DNA of 50,761 bases from Acidobacteriota bacterium (lineage in GTDB: Bacteria; Acidobacteriota; Terriglobia; Terriglobales; Acidobacteriaceae): positions 1 to 50,761 of the forward strand of contig JAKAFB010000016.1 in NCBI GenBank assembly GCA_021818105.1. Reading direction: 5' to 3'. How positions within the stretch are numbered: the stretch's first letter is position 1; each line of letters opens with the position of its first letter. Positions 30,756-39,747 of the stretch are shown piece after piece. The notes below the pieces were generated by a model. That model ran no database searches and was not told the DNA's origin. It was given only the letters and a program-made list of their open reading frames with translations. The translations under genes were made by a program, and so were the position numbers.

Positions 30756-33446
30756 ATGCCTCCTGAACTTACAACCAACGGGCCCATTGGCGGACGTGCA
30801 TCCTCCGTATGGCTGCATGCGGTGCCGCTGTTTCATGCGGCGTGGCTGTTTGCGGTGGGCGTTGTGATAGCTCATTACGCATGGCTACGGCCAAGCCTGG
30901 TGCTTGTTGCGCTGGTGCCGGTGGCTGCGCTGTGCGGTCTTGCGGCATTGAAATCGCAGCGCATTGTGTGGCTGCCGGTGGCAGCGCTTTGGATACTGCT
31001 GGGCGCGTGGTGCGCGGAGATGCAGCCGCAGCCGGCACCCGCACCCGGCGTTGCAGCGCTCTCTGACGGACTGCTGCGCACGGTGGAGGGCACAGTGGTC
31101 AACGTTGCGCCCGCGCGCATGGAGGCAGTGGCGAGCGTTGATGCGGCTGCGGCGCAACAGCTTTCGCAGCGGATCGACGTACGCGTGACCAGCATGGAGG
31201 TGGTGGACGATGCAATGGATGCGCAGGAGTCTGTGCGAGGCACGGTGCGGCTTACGGCGCGCTGGCCGCAGGGGCAGGCGAGCGCGCAAGCGTTTGGCTG
31301 CGGAGAGCGGATTCGCGCGGTTGTTCGGCTGCTGCCGCCGGAAGTGTATCGCGACCCCGGCGCGTGGAGCCGCGCAGACTATCTGCTGGATCAAGGCATC
31401 ACGTCAACCGCATCCGTAGGTGTGGAGCATGTGGAGCGGCTAGGCATGGAGCCGGGCAGATTTGTCGCGTGTCGTCTTGCCATGGTGCAACACGCCGCAG
31501 CGGCACGGCTGCTGGCTTTGCCTGCGGTGATGAGTCGCCTGCCGGCCGCGCTGCGCCTGGATGAAGATGACGCGATCATGTTGGCCGCGATGACGACCGG
31601 CGACCGCACGTATCTGACAGATACATTGCGTGTGGGCTTTGAGCGCACTGGTTCCTTTCATATGCTGGTGGTGTCGGGCTTTCATTTGGCGATTGTGGCG
31701 GGGTGCCTGCTGTGGATTGCGCGCCGCATGCGGCTGCCACAGGTGCCGGCCACGCTGCTGACGATTGCGGCAACGCTGGCGTACGCGCTCTTTACAGGCT
31801 TCGCGACGCCGGTGCAGCGTTCGCTGTGGATGATATCGCTGTATCTGCTGGGGCGGCTGGTGTATCGCGAGCGGAATGCGCTGAATGTGATTGGCTTTGC
31901 CGCGCTGTGCCTGCTGGTGGTGAGTCCGCGGAGCCTGTTTGATTCCAGCCTGCAGATGACGCTGCTCGCGGTCGTGTCCATTGCTGGCGTGGTAGTGCCG
32001 CTGCTTGCGAACACGGTGCATCCGTATCTGACAGCTGCGCGCGATCTGGAACTGGTGGCGATTGATGTGAAGCTGCCGCCGCGGCTGGCGGAGTTTCGCG
32101 TGATTCTGCGTATGATTGCGCAGAGATTGCAACGGGCTGCGTCGCGCTGGATTGGATGGCGGGTGATGCCGTGGGCGATGCGCTTTGCGCTGCGGTGCGT
32201 TGAGCTGGTGGTGGTTTCGTGCATTGTGGAGCTGGCGATGACGCTGCCGATGGCGATCTACTTCCATCGCGTGACGGTGTTTGCGCTGCCGGTGAATCTG
32301 CTGATTCTGCCGCTGCTGACGGTGCTTCTGCCAGCGGCGCTGCTGACACTGATGGCACTGCTGGCGTGGCCAGCGGTGGCAGTAGCACCGGGCATGGCGG
32401 CCGCGCTTCTGCTGCATTTGGGCGTTGGGCTGGTGCATGTGTTTGGCGGATTTACGGCTGGTGATTGGAGGATCCCAGGCCCGCTGGCGTGGCAGTCGGC
32501 TGTGTTCTGTGTGCTGCTGGCGGCGGCGATGCTGCTGGCGCGCGGTGGGCCATGGTTGCGCAGATCTGCCTGGGTGGCAATGTTGCTGGCGGCGCTGGCT
32601 GCGGTGGCGCCGAGACCGGTGGATCATCCACGCGATGCACTGCTTGTGGAGGCACTGGATGTGGGGCAAGGCGACTCGCTGCTGCTGATTACGCCGGATG
32701 GGAAGACGATGTTGGAGGACGGCGGTGGATTTGGGGGTGGGTTGCGACAGGCGCCGCAAAATTTTGACATCGGCGAAGAGGTTGTTTCAGCGGCGCTGTG
32801 GGCGCGCGGGATTCGGAGGCTGGATGTGGTGGCGCTGAGCCATGCGCACTCCGATCACATGGGTGGCCTGCCGGCGGTGTTGAGGAATTTTCATCCAAAG
32901 GAAATGTGGGTGGGGAACAATCCGCAGGTGCCTGCCTACGCAGCGTTGCTGGATGAGGCGGCGGCGCTGCATGTGCGCGTGCGGCAACTGAGGGCGGGCG
33001 AAGGGCTGACGCTGGGCGATGTGCGGGTGAACGTGCTGGCGCCGATGCCGGACTACAAGCCTGGAGCGGAGCCGAACAATAATGATTCGCTGGTGCTGCG
33101 CGCGGCGTATGGGGCTACCTCAGTGCTGCTGGAAGGCGACGCGGAGGCGCCGGTGGAAGAGGCGATGCTGGCAGAGACGGGACTGAAGAGCACGCTCCTG
33201 AAGGTGGGGCATCACGGCAGCGTGACGTCGTCACGGCCGGAGTTTCTGGCGCGGGTGGCGCCTGAGTGGGCGGTGATCTCCTGCGGGCTGCACAACCGCT
33301 ATGGGCATCCGCGGGAAGAGGTGCTGGCGAAGCTTGAGGCGGCGAAGGCGCGCACCTACGCGACAGAAGTGGATGGCGCGACGTGCTTCAGCCTGAACGG
33401 AAAGAGCGTGACGGCAGAGCCGCTGTGCGGTATGCAGAAGCCCTAG
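30756..33446 (+). CDS. comEC: ComEC/Rec2 DNA-uptake channel protein
   Basis: 896 residues. An N-terminal DUF4131-like membrane region with an OB-type soluble segment, the central Competence domain (about 270-560: GDRTYLTDTLRVGFERTGSF, LVVSGFHLAIVAG, and many membrane helices), and a C-terminal metallo-beta-lactamase-like domain with SHAHSDHMGG (about 695-704) and VGHHGSVTS. ComEC forms the inner-membrane channel that imports single-stranded DNA during natural transformation. No comEA, comF or pilus genes are in the window. It is the last gene of the rightward run and is followed by repeat copy 2. Confidence 0.93.
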   Translation: MPPELTTNGPIGGRASSVWLHAVPLFHAAWLFAVGVVIAHYAWLRPSLVLVALVPVAALCGLAALKSQRIVWLPVAALWILLGAWCAEMQPQPAPAPGVAALSDGLLRTVEGTVVNVAPARMEAVASVDAAAAQQLSQRIDVRVTSMEVVDDAMDAQESVRGTVRLTARWPQGQASAQAFGCGERIRAVVRLLPPEVYRDPGAWSRADYLLDQGITSTASVGVEHVERLGMEPGRFVACRLAMVQHAAAARLLALPAVMSRLPAALRLDEDDAIMLAAMTTGDRTYLTDTLRVGFERTGSFHMLVVSGFHLAIVAGCLLWIARRMRLPQVPATLLTIAATLAYALFTGFATPVQRSLWMISLYLLGRLVYRERNALNVIGFAALCLLVVSPRSLFDSSLQMTLLAVVSIAGVVVPLLANTVHPYLTAARDLELVAIDVKLPPRLAEFRVILRMIAQRLQRAASRWIGWRVMPWAMRFALRCVELVVVSCIVELAMTLPMAIYFHRVTVFALPVNLLILPLLTVLLPAALLTLMALLAWPAVAVAPGMAAALLLHLGVGLVHVFGGFTAGDWRIPGPLAWQSAVFCVLLAAAMLLARGGPWLRRSAWVAMLLAALAAVAPRPVDHPRDALLVEALDVGQGDSLLLITPDGKTMLEDGGGFGGGLRQAPQNFDIGEEVVSAALWARGIRRLDVVALSHAHSDHMGGLPAVLRNFHPKEMWVGNNPQVPAYAALLDEAAALHVRVRQLRAGEGLTLGDVRVNVLAPMPDYKPGAEPNNNDSLVLRAAYGATSVLLEGDAEAPVEEAMLAETGLKSTLLKVGHHGSVTSSRPEFLARVAPEWAVISCGLHNRYGHPREEVLAKLEAAKARTYATEVDGATCFSLNGKSVTAEPLCGMQKP

Positions 33447-33878
33447 AGGCGAAGATCGCGCGAACCGTGCCGCGTAATTTTCGGCAAACTTTCTGTGGAA
33501 AACAAAAATATTCAAGGGGGGTAGGGGGAGGGGGGTACCCTTCGCCTGCTCGCCCGCCCGGTTTCCCTGTGCCTCTGCGTGTGTTCCAACTCTGTTTCCA
33601 TTGTGCGACAAGTGGGGGAAATTATCGGCAAAACTTCGGAAGGATTTTGGGGGCTGAGGAGCGGATTCCGCGAGGCGGAATGCACGATGCGGGACATCTG
33701 AGCGTTGTGGGCGGATAAATCGGTTTGCGATAAAGCCGAATTCAGGCGTGGTTCTGTTGTTTCAGTGCTATGCTTATCGGGCTTCCCGAATACGCAAGTA
33801 GGGCCTCCCCCAAAGCGAAGTACACATTTCCCTGCAGTGAAGAGAAGTGAGACGCGTTACGACGCAAGGAGGTTAGAG
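33447..33878. other. 432-bp intergenic region with repeat copy 2
   Basis: After comEC it holds the inverted second copy of the two-block repeat (33470-33633), then a 7-bp hairpin ATTCCGC-GAG-GCGGAAT at 33665-33681. The rest leads into the AGGAGG ribosome-binding site of the secreted protein gene. The open frame from 33705 is read-through upstream of the true start. Confidence 0.6.
33470..33633 (-). repeat. Two-block dispersed repeat, copy 2 (inverted)
   Basis: The reverse complement of this 164-bp segment matches 13101-13251: blocks A and B are conserved and the spacer between them differs. In this copy both terminal direct repeats read TTTGCCGA, where copy 1 has TTGCAGA at both ends. The plus strand shows G6-TA-G5-A-G6 at 33515-33535. 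It begins 23 bp after the comEC stop. Confidence 0.8.
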
Positions 33879-34730
33879 ATGCAGCACGTTCGCATGAGTG
33901 GGATGGCGGCTTTTCTTGTCGCCATGGCAGCATTTTCGTCAGGAGCAGGGCCGCGGGCGTATGCGCAACATGACATGAGTCAGGAGACGGGCCCGCCGAA
34001 GTATCTGTACCTGAGCAATGCAGAGTTGAAGCCGGGACACAGCAGCGAATTTGCGAAGCTGGAGAGCGAAGAGATTGACGCGCTGCGGGCGGCGAAGATC
34101 CCGGGCCACTACTTCGGCATGTGGTCGATCACCGGCAACACCGACAGGGTGCTGTTCTTCCGTGGGTTCGATTCGTATGCGGACCTGCAGAAGGTGCATG
34201 ACGAGACAGTGGGCAATGCCACGGTGGAAGCCGTGGTGAGCAAGGACAATGCCGCGGAGGGACTGATCTCGGTTGTGCATCACGGCAGCATTTACGAGTA
34301 CCAGAAGGATCTGAGCCTGAATCCTCCAGCGAGCCTGGAGAATATGCGGTTCATGGAGATTGAGCTGTTTGACGTGAATCCGGGCCAGGAGGGGGCGTTT
34401 GAGCATCTGGCGAAGGAATACAAGAAGGCCTATGAATCGTCATTGCCCGCGGCGAACTGGGCGATCTTCCAGAAAGCGCTCGGCAAGGGAAGCGGGACCA
34501 CGTACATCCTGGTTGTTCCGCTCAAGTCGCTTGGCGACGTGGACACGATGCACGCCAACGACAAGACCTTTACCGACAAGGCGGGGCCGGACCTGCTGGC
34601 GCTGCTGCGCGCGCAGGGGACGACGATCATCAAGTCAGAAGAGACAGACCTTTACGCGATGGGTGCGAAGATCAGCTACGTGCCGGATAAGTGGCTGACG
34701 GATTCGCCGGACTTCTGGGGGAAGAAGTAG
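33879..34730 (+). CDS. Secreted protein with two dimeric alpha/beta-barrel-like repeats
   Basis: 283 residues from ATG 33879, which has AGGAGG 6 nt upstream; the frame opens at 33705 but that part is non-coding. Signal peptide: MAAFLVAMAAFSSGAGPRAYAQ. The mature protein appears to hold two similar halves, each starting with a strand followed by PGH/PGQ and a helix (YLYLSNAELKPGHSSEFAKL; MRFMEIELFDVNPGQEGAF) and each with a later aromatic strand (RVLFFRGFDSYADLQ; TYILVVPLKSLGDVD). This pattern resembles ferredoxin-like dimeric alpha/beta barrels, as in ABM-type proteins; that fold is inference. The function is unknown. A strong terminator follows. Confidence 0.75.
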   Translation: MQHVRMSGMAAFLVAMAAFSSGAGPRAYAQHDMSQETGPPKYLYLSNAELKPGHSSEFAKLESEEIDALRAAKIPGHYFGMWSITGNTDRVLFFRGFDSYADLQKVHDETVGNATVEAVVSKDNAAEGLISVVHHGSIYEYQKDLSLNPPASLENMRFMEIELFDVNPGQEGAFEHLAKEYKKAYESSLPAANWAIFQKALGKGSGTTYILVVPLKSLGDVDTMHANDKTFTDKAGPDLLALLRAQGTTIIKSEETDLYAMGAKISYVPDKWLTDSPDFWGKK

Positions 34731-34768
34731 GGCAGCTAACAGCAGACAGCTAACAGCGCATAGTTCAC

Positions 34769-34803
34769 AGCAGACAGCCGAAGGTGGGCTGTCTGCTTAT
34801 TTT
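34769..34803 (+). terminator. Terminator between convergent genes
   Basis: AGCAGACAGCC, a GAAGGTG loop, then GGCTGTCTGCT followed by TATTTTTT: an 11-bp stem with a good T-tract on the plus strand. It lies after the secreted protein gene; its 3' arm reaches the stop of the convergent OPT gene. Confidence 0.85.
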
Positions 34804-36974
34804 TTGAGCGGCTTTTTGGCGAAGTAGTAGAGCGAGTAGGCGAGCAGGGCGAACGCGACCACCGAGACCCACGTGTGATCGAGGAAGGTGTGGGGGAAGT
34901 TGAGAATGTCGCCTTTGTCGAAGGTGGTTTCATAGCCCTTGAGCGCGACGCCGAACAGGCCGACGATGCCACCGGCGGCGATGAGTCCTGAGGCGAAGAG
35001 GGAGCCGGGAGAGATTTCGCTTTCGGCGGCGGCTTCGCCGGATTTTTTGGCGGCCTGATCGATGAACCAGCGGATCATGCCGCCAACAAAAATCGCCAGC
35101 GTGGTGCCGATGGAGAGATAGGCTCCCACGGCAAACGAGAGCGAGCGGATGCCAAGCAGCTCTACGGCGATGACGAGGAAGACGCCGAGCATGACCAGTC
35201 CCCAGGGCAGCTTGCGGCTGAGGATGCCGTTGATGACGGTGGCCATGAGGCGGGCCTGGGGCGCGGCGGCCTTCTCGCTGCCGATGCCCTGTATCCACTG
35301 CACCTCAATGCGGCCGGTGGAGGGCGAGTAGAGATACTTGCCGTCGGCGAGTTCGGGCGAGCCGAGGGCGTTGAGGACGACGTATTCGCTCTTGTGGTGG
35401 ATGGTGGAGGCGTTGCTGGGGCCGAGGACGGGGAACTGGTCGGGGAGGTGGCGGGTGTCGTTCTGAATGGAGACGCCGGGATGCGGGGCGGTGAGGCTCC
35501 AGGGCTTGGCGGTGGCGCGGAACTCTTCGAGGCCGGTGTTCATGAGGTTGAGGGTGAAGCCGATGGCGATGGTGGAGACGACGACGCCGATCATGAGGGC
35601 GATCTGCTGCAGGCGTGGCGTGGAGCCGACGATGTAGCCGGTCTTGAGGTCTTGCGAGGTGTCGCCCGCGTTGGCGGCGGCGATGCAGACCACGCCACCG
35701 ATGGTGATGGCGAGAGCGCCGAAGGCGGGGCTGGTCCAACCCTTGACGAGGAAGATGGCCGAGGTGGCCATGAGCGTGGCGATGGTCATGCCGCTGATGG
35801 GGTTGGCCGAGCTGCCGATGAGGCCGACGATGCGCGAGCTGACGGTGACGAAGAGGAATCCGAAGACGACGACGAGGAGCGAGGCGGCGAGGTTGGCTGC
35901 CCAGCCGACGTAGGCGCCGGGCACGGGCTTGAACTGCAGGAAGAAGAACATGAAGGCGACGAGGAGAATGGAGCCGAGGACGACGACGCGCATGGAGAGG
36001 TCATTCTCAGTGCGCAGGGGCTGGGCGCTGGCGGTTGATTTGGAGCGGATGTTTTTGAAGCCTGAGGCAAGCGCGCCGAGGATGGTGGGCAGCGTTTTGA
36101 TGAGCGTGATGAGGCCGGCGGCGGCGACGGCTCCGGCGCCCATGGGGCGGATGTAGGTGGCCCAGAGATCGCTGGGGCCCATTTGCGCTATGGGAACGGT
36201 GCCGGGATAGATGGGGTGCGGCAGCTCCTTGCCGAAGAAGTAAATGAGCGGCATGAGGACGAGCCAGGAGAAAACACCTCCGGCGAAGATGACGCCGGCG
36301 ACTTTGGGTCCGATGATGTAGCCCACGCCGAGGTACTCCGGTGTAGCGTCAGCCTTGATAGATGCGCCTTTGAGGATGTGCGCGGGGCCGAAGTCGGGCT
36401 GGTATTCGGGCGTCGCGGGCCAGGCCTTGAAGATGTTTTCGTTCTGGAAGAGGGTGTAGAGCGCGCCGAGGCCGAGTCCGAAGAAGACGCGGCTGGCGAG
36501 GCCGCCGCCGCGCTCGCCGGCCATGAGGACGTCGGCGCAGGCGGTGCCTTCAGGGTAAGTGAGGTTGCCGTGCTCTTCCACGATGAGCTGGCGGCGGAGG
36601 GGAATCATGAAGAGCACGCCGAGCCAGCCGCCGATGAGGGCGAGGAGGAAGATGCGGGAGTACTCGAGGTCAAAGCCGAGGAAGATGAGCGCGGGGAGGG
36701 TGAAGATGACTCCTGCGGCGATGGACTGGCCCGCGTTGCCGGTGGTCTGGACGATGTTGTTTTCGAGGATGGAGGCGCGGCCGAGGACGCGCAGGATGCT
36801 GATGGAGAGCACCGCGATGGGAATGGAGGCAGCGACGGTGAGTCCAGCGCGGAGGCCGACGTAGACCGTAACGGCGCCGAAGATGATGCCAAAGATGGAG
36901 CCGAGAAGGATGGCGCGGAGGGTGAACTCAGGGCGTGTTTCGGAGGGCGGAACGAAGGGTTGAAAGTCGGGCAC
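34797..36974 (-). CDS. OPT-family oligopeptide transporter
   Basis: 725 residues with about 15 membrane segments. Family motifs: GNAGQSIAAGVIFTLPALIF, SANPISGMTIATLMAT, GDTSQDLKTGYIVGSTPR and, late, LFASGLIAAGGIVGLFGV. Bacterial OPT members import short peptides or metal-chelate complexes, probably by proton symport, across the inner membrane. The gene is divergent from the secreted S53 peptidase with a shared 333-bp upstream region, which suggests coordinated protein digestion and peptide uptake. The plus strand is strongly G-rich across it although the gene is on the minus strand. Confidence 0.92.
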   Translation of the reverse strand: MPDFQPFVPPSETRPEFTLRAILLGSIFGIIFGAVTVYVGLRAGLTVAASIPIAVLSISILRVLGRASILENNIVQTTGNAGQSIAAGVIFTLPALIFLGFDLEYSRIFLLALIGGWLGVLFMIPLRRQLIVEEHGNLTYPEGTACADVLMAGERGGGLASRVFFGLGLGALYTLFQNENIFKAWPATPEYQPDFGPAHILKGASIKADATPEYLGVGYIIGPKVAGVIFAGGVFSWLVLMPLIYFFGKELPHPIYPGTVPIAQMGPSDLWATYIRPMGAGAVAAAGLITLIKTLPTILGALASGFKNIRSKSTASAQPLRTENDLSMRVVVLGSILLVAFMFFFLQFKPVPGAYVGWAANLAASLLVVVFGFLFVTVSSRIVGLIGSSANPISGMTIATLMATSAIFLVKGWTSPAFGALAITIGGVVCIAAANAGDTSQDLKTGYIVGSTPRLQQIALMIGVVVSTIAIGFTLNLMNTGLEEFRATAKPWSLTAPHPGVSIQNDTRHLPDQFPVLGPSNASTIHHKSEYVVLNALGSPELADGKYLYSPSTGRIEVQWIQGIGSEKAAAPQARLMATVINGILSRKLPWGLVMLGVFLVIAVELLGIRSLSFAVGAYLSIGTTLAIFVGGMIRWFIDQAAKKSGEAAAESEISPGSLFASGLIAAGGIVGLFGVALKGYETTFDKGDILNFPHTFLDHTWVSVVAFALLAYSLYYFAKKPLKK

Positions 36975-37307
36975 GGATAGCCTCCCAGTGCGAACAGGCG
37001 GAAGAGATGCGATGGCCTGAAATGGCGAGTGTAACAGCGCAGGGGAAACAAGGCCCAGTGAGCCTGCTCACATGAGGGTTCGTTGGCAGGTGCCGGCGGC
37101 GGGGGAGACCGAAGGCATTTGGGTAGCGGGTCCGGGGAAACGCCACTGCCGCCCGGCCTATCCTGCACCAAGGTAACAGCGAAGAGAAACTTTGGGCTTT
37201 TGTTCTGTATGGACACGACGCTCTCTCTTGCCTGACAATCCATCCACGGCGCACCACGCTGGCGCTGCTGAGGGGAACCGCTGAAATTCTGCATTCGAGG
37301 TGAGGTC
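36975..37307. other. Divergent intergenic region, OPT / S53 peptidase
   Basis: 333 bp containing both upstream regions. Visible elements: an inverted repeat GTGAGC-CT-GCTCAC at 37058-37071, and two similar stretches, GTAACAGCGCAGGGGAAAC (37031) and GTAACAGCGAAGAGAAAC (37172). No clear -35/-10 pair or known riboswitch consensus was found. Confidence 0.5.
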
Positions 37308-39572
37308 GTGAGTCGAAGCCTAAGGAAAACTATGCTTGCCCTCGTCGCGGTCATGTTGACTGCGACTGTCGTCAGCAATGCGGAAACGGTATTGACGCGC
37401 CATGTGCGCGAGGCGACGCGGGACGGAAGCGCACGGCTTCTGGGGCCCATGTCTGCGAGCCAGACCATGCGTATTGTGCTTACGCTGCCCTTGCGCAATG
37501 AGGATCAGCTCGACCAGTTCCTTGCCGACATCTACAACCCGAGCAACCCATCTTACCGGCACTTTCTTACTGTGGACCAGTTCACCGCGCAGTTTGGACC
37601 CACACAGGATGACTACAACGCAGTGATTGATTTTGCGCAGACGCACGGTCTTACCGTGGCGGGCGTCTCGCGCAATCGCCTGAATGTGGAAGTTGTCGGG
37701 ACGGTGGCGGCCATCAATAGCGCCCTGCATGTGAAGATGAACCTCTACCAGCACCCGACGGAAGGCCGCAGCTTTTATGCGCCGGACCGCGAGCCCACGC
37801 TGGATCTGCCCTTCCAGCTGTGGCACGTATCGGGACTGGATAACTTCTCGATTCCGCGGCCTGCCGGGTTGAACAAGCGGACGGGCTCGCAGCCAAGCGC
37901 TACCACCGGATCCGGCCCGTCGGCGTCGTTTCTGGGCAGCGACATGCGGGCAGCTTATTACGGCGGAACGGCTCTGACCGGAGCAGGACAATCGGTGGGA
38001 CTGCTCGAGTTTTACGGTACCGATCTGGTGGATCTGAACACGTACTTTACCAACGCGCACCAGACGAACAATGTACCGATCACGCTGCTTTCGACGGACG
38101 GCACCAGCACCAGCTGCGTGTACTCCGGTTGCGACGACACTGAGCAGACGCTGGATATGACGCAGGCTCTGGGCATGGCGCCGGGCATGGCGGAACTCAT
38201 CATGTACGTGGGCTCCACGGACGCGTCGATTTTTAATGCGATGGCGACCACGCTCAGTTCGAAGACCGGAAAGTTGAATGCGCAGTTGGCCTGCTCCTGG
38301 GCATGGAACCCGGCGGACCCGAACACCGATGACCCTTACTTCAAGGAGTTTGCCGCGCAGGGGCAGAACCTGTTTGTCGCGGCGGGCGACTCCGGCGCCT
38401 GGCCCACGCCGCGTAGTCCTTACTACTACCCGGCAGAAGATGCGTATATCACGTCAGTCGGCGGAACGGACCTGCAGACCAGCTCGGCGGGCGGGCCCTG
38501 GAGCTCTGAGAGCGCCTGGTCCAGCGGAGGTGGCGGCATCTCGCCGGATAACATTGCGATTCCTTCGTGGCAGGTTTCGACGGCCAGCAGTTGCGCAAGC
38601 TGCTCGAAGACCTACCGCAATGCGCCGGACGTTTCAGCCAACGCGAATTACACCTTCTACGTTTGTGCTGACCAGACCACGTGCACGGCAAATTCGTATG
38701 GCGGCACCAGTTTTGCCGCGCCCATGTGGGCCGGCTACCTGGCGCTGGCCAATCAGCAGGCCGTGGCCAACGGAAACCCGCCGCTGGGCTTCATCAATCC
38801 GAGCCTGTACACGATTGGAGGGGGCTCCAGCTTCGACACGGACTTCCACGACGTGACGAGCGGCAGCAATGGCTACTCGGCGACCACCGGGTACGATCTG
38901 GCGACTGGCTGGGGCAGTCCGAACGGGGCAGGCCTGATCAATGCGCTGGCCGGAACCACGGTGACTGCGGGCTTCAGCCTGTCGGCTTCGCCCACGTCTC
39001 TCTCCATCCTGCAGGGCGGTTCCGGCAGCTCCACGATCACCAGCACGGTGACTGGCGGGTTCGGTTCGGCGGTTTCGCTGACGGCCTCGGGCGCGCCCTC
39101 GGGCGTGACGGTCAGCTTCAGCCCTTCGTCGATTACCGGCAACGGCAGCTCGACCATGAGTGTGACGGTGGGCTCCAACGCAACCACGGGGACGTACACC
39201 ATTACGGTGACCGGAACGGGCGGCGGCCTTACGCAGACCACGACGGTTACCCTCACGGTTACGTCAACCTCTGCCAGCTTTACGATGAGCGCATCGCCTT
39301 CATCGATCACCGTTGCACGGGGCAGCTCGGGCAGCGTCACGATCAGCACGAGTGCGACGGGCGGATTCAATTCAACCATCAGCCTGTCAGCTTCAGGAGC
39401 GAAGAAGGGCGTTAGCCTGAGCCTCAACCCTACGTCAATTGTCGGAACGGGCAGCTCAACCATGACGATCAAGGCGAACCGCAATGCGGCAACCGGGACA
39501 TACACCATAACGGTCACCGGCTCCGGCGGCGGAGTCACGCAGACAGCCTCTGTTTCCTTAACGGTCAAGTAG
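37308..39572 (+). CDS. Secreted pro-kumamolisin (S53 sedolisin) peptidase with Ig-like repeats
   Basis: 754 residues from GTG 37308 (GAGGTGAGG upstream). Signal peptide 1-25; pro-kumamolisin activation domain about 45-185 (PSYRHFLTVDQFTAQFGPT, SALHVKMNLYQ); catalytic domain about 205-545 with E279 and D283 (DTEQTLDMTQALG), D361 (AAGDSG) and S468 (GGTSFAAPMWAG); and a Ca-binding DFHDVTSGSNGY...GYDLATGWGSP region. Two Ser/Thr/Gly-rich Ig-like repeats (about 550-650 and 655-754) follow, each containing TGTYTITVTG. S53 enzymes are acid-active serine-carboxyl endopeptidases, fitting an acidophilic soil organism. The repeats may anchor it to the surface or a polymer. A terminator follows. Confidence 0.94.
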   Translation: MSRSLRKTMLALVAVMLTATVVSNAETVLTRHVREATRDGSARLLGPMSASQTMRIVLTLPLRNEDQLDQFLADIYNPSNPSYRHFLTVDQFTAQFGPTQDDYNAVIDFAQTHGLTVAGVSRNRLNVEVVGTVAAINSALHVKMNLYQHPTEGRSFYAPDREPTLDLPFQLWHVSGLDNFSIPRPAGLNKRTGSQPSATTGSGPSASFLGSDMRAAYYGGTALTGAGQSVGLLEFYGTDLVDLNTYFTNAHQTNNVPITLLSTDGTSTSCVYSGCDDTEQTLDMTQALGMAPGMAELIMYVGSTDASIFNAMATTLSSKTGKLNAQLACSWAWNPADPNTDDPYFKEFAAQGQNLFVAAGDSGAWPTPRSPYYYPAEDAYITSVGGTDLQTSSAGGPWSSESAWSSGGGGISPDNIAIPSWQVSTASSCASCSKTYRNAPDVSANANYTFYVCADQTTCTANSYGGTSFAAPMWAGYLALANQQAVANGNPPLGFINPSLYTIGGGSSFDTDFHDVTSGSNGYSATTGYDLATGWGSPNGAGLINALAGTTVTAGFSLSASPTSLSILQGGSGSSTITSTVTGGFGSAVSLTASGAPSGVTVSFSPSSITGNGSSTMSVTVGSNATTGTYTITVTGTGGGLTQTTTVTLTVTSTSASFTMSASPSSITVARGSSGSVTISTSATGGFNSTISLSASGAKKGVSLSLNPTSIVGTGSSTMTIKANRNAATGTYTITVTGSGGGVTQTASVSLTVK

Positions 39573-39594
39573 CAAGGCAGAAAGGCAGCGAAGA

Positions 39595-39623
39595 GCCCGG
39601 GCCATCGATGCCCGGGCTTTTTG
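39595..39623 (+). terminator. Terminator after the S53 peptidase
   Basis: AGCCCGGGC, a CATCGAT loop, then GCCCGGGCT running into a T5 tract: a 9-bp GC-rich stem 22 bp past the stop codon. Confidence 0.9.
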
Positions 39624-39747
39624 CGTGCCCGCCAAAGCAGAATGTGGTGGAGCATTCCGGGTCGCGCCCCACTTGGCGAAGTGTGCCCTGAGCGCGTAGG
39701 GTAGTGAGCAATCGAAGAGCAAGCCGATCGGAGAAATCAAGAAAAAT

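Noticed and set aside
31440..32759. 439-codon minus-strand open frame inside comEC
   Set aside because: Gln/His/Arg-rich shadow of the comEC codons, no domain.
36975..37307. Possible cobalamin or glycine riboswitch (GCCACTG and ACCGAAGG phrases)
   Set aside because: Only isolated short matches; conserved core elements are missing in order and spacing.
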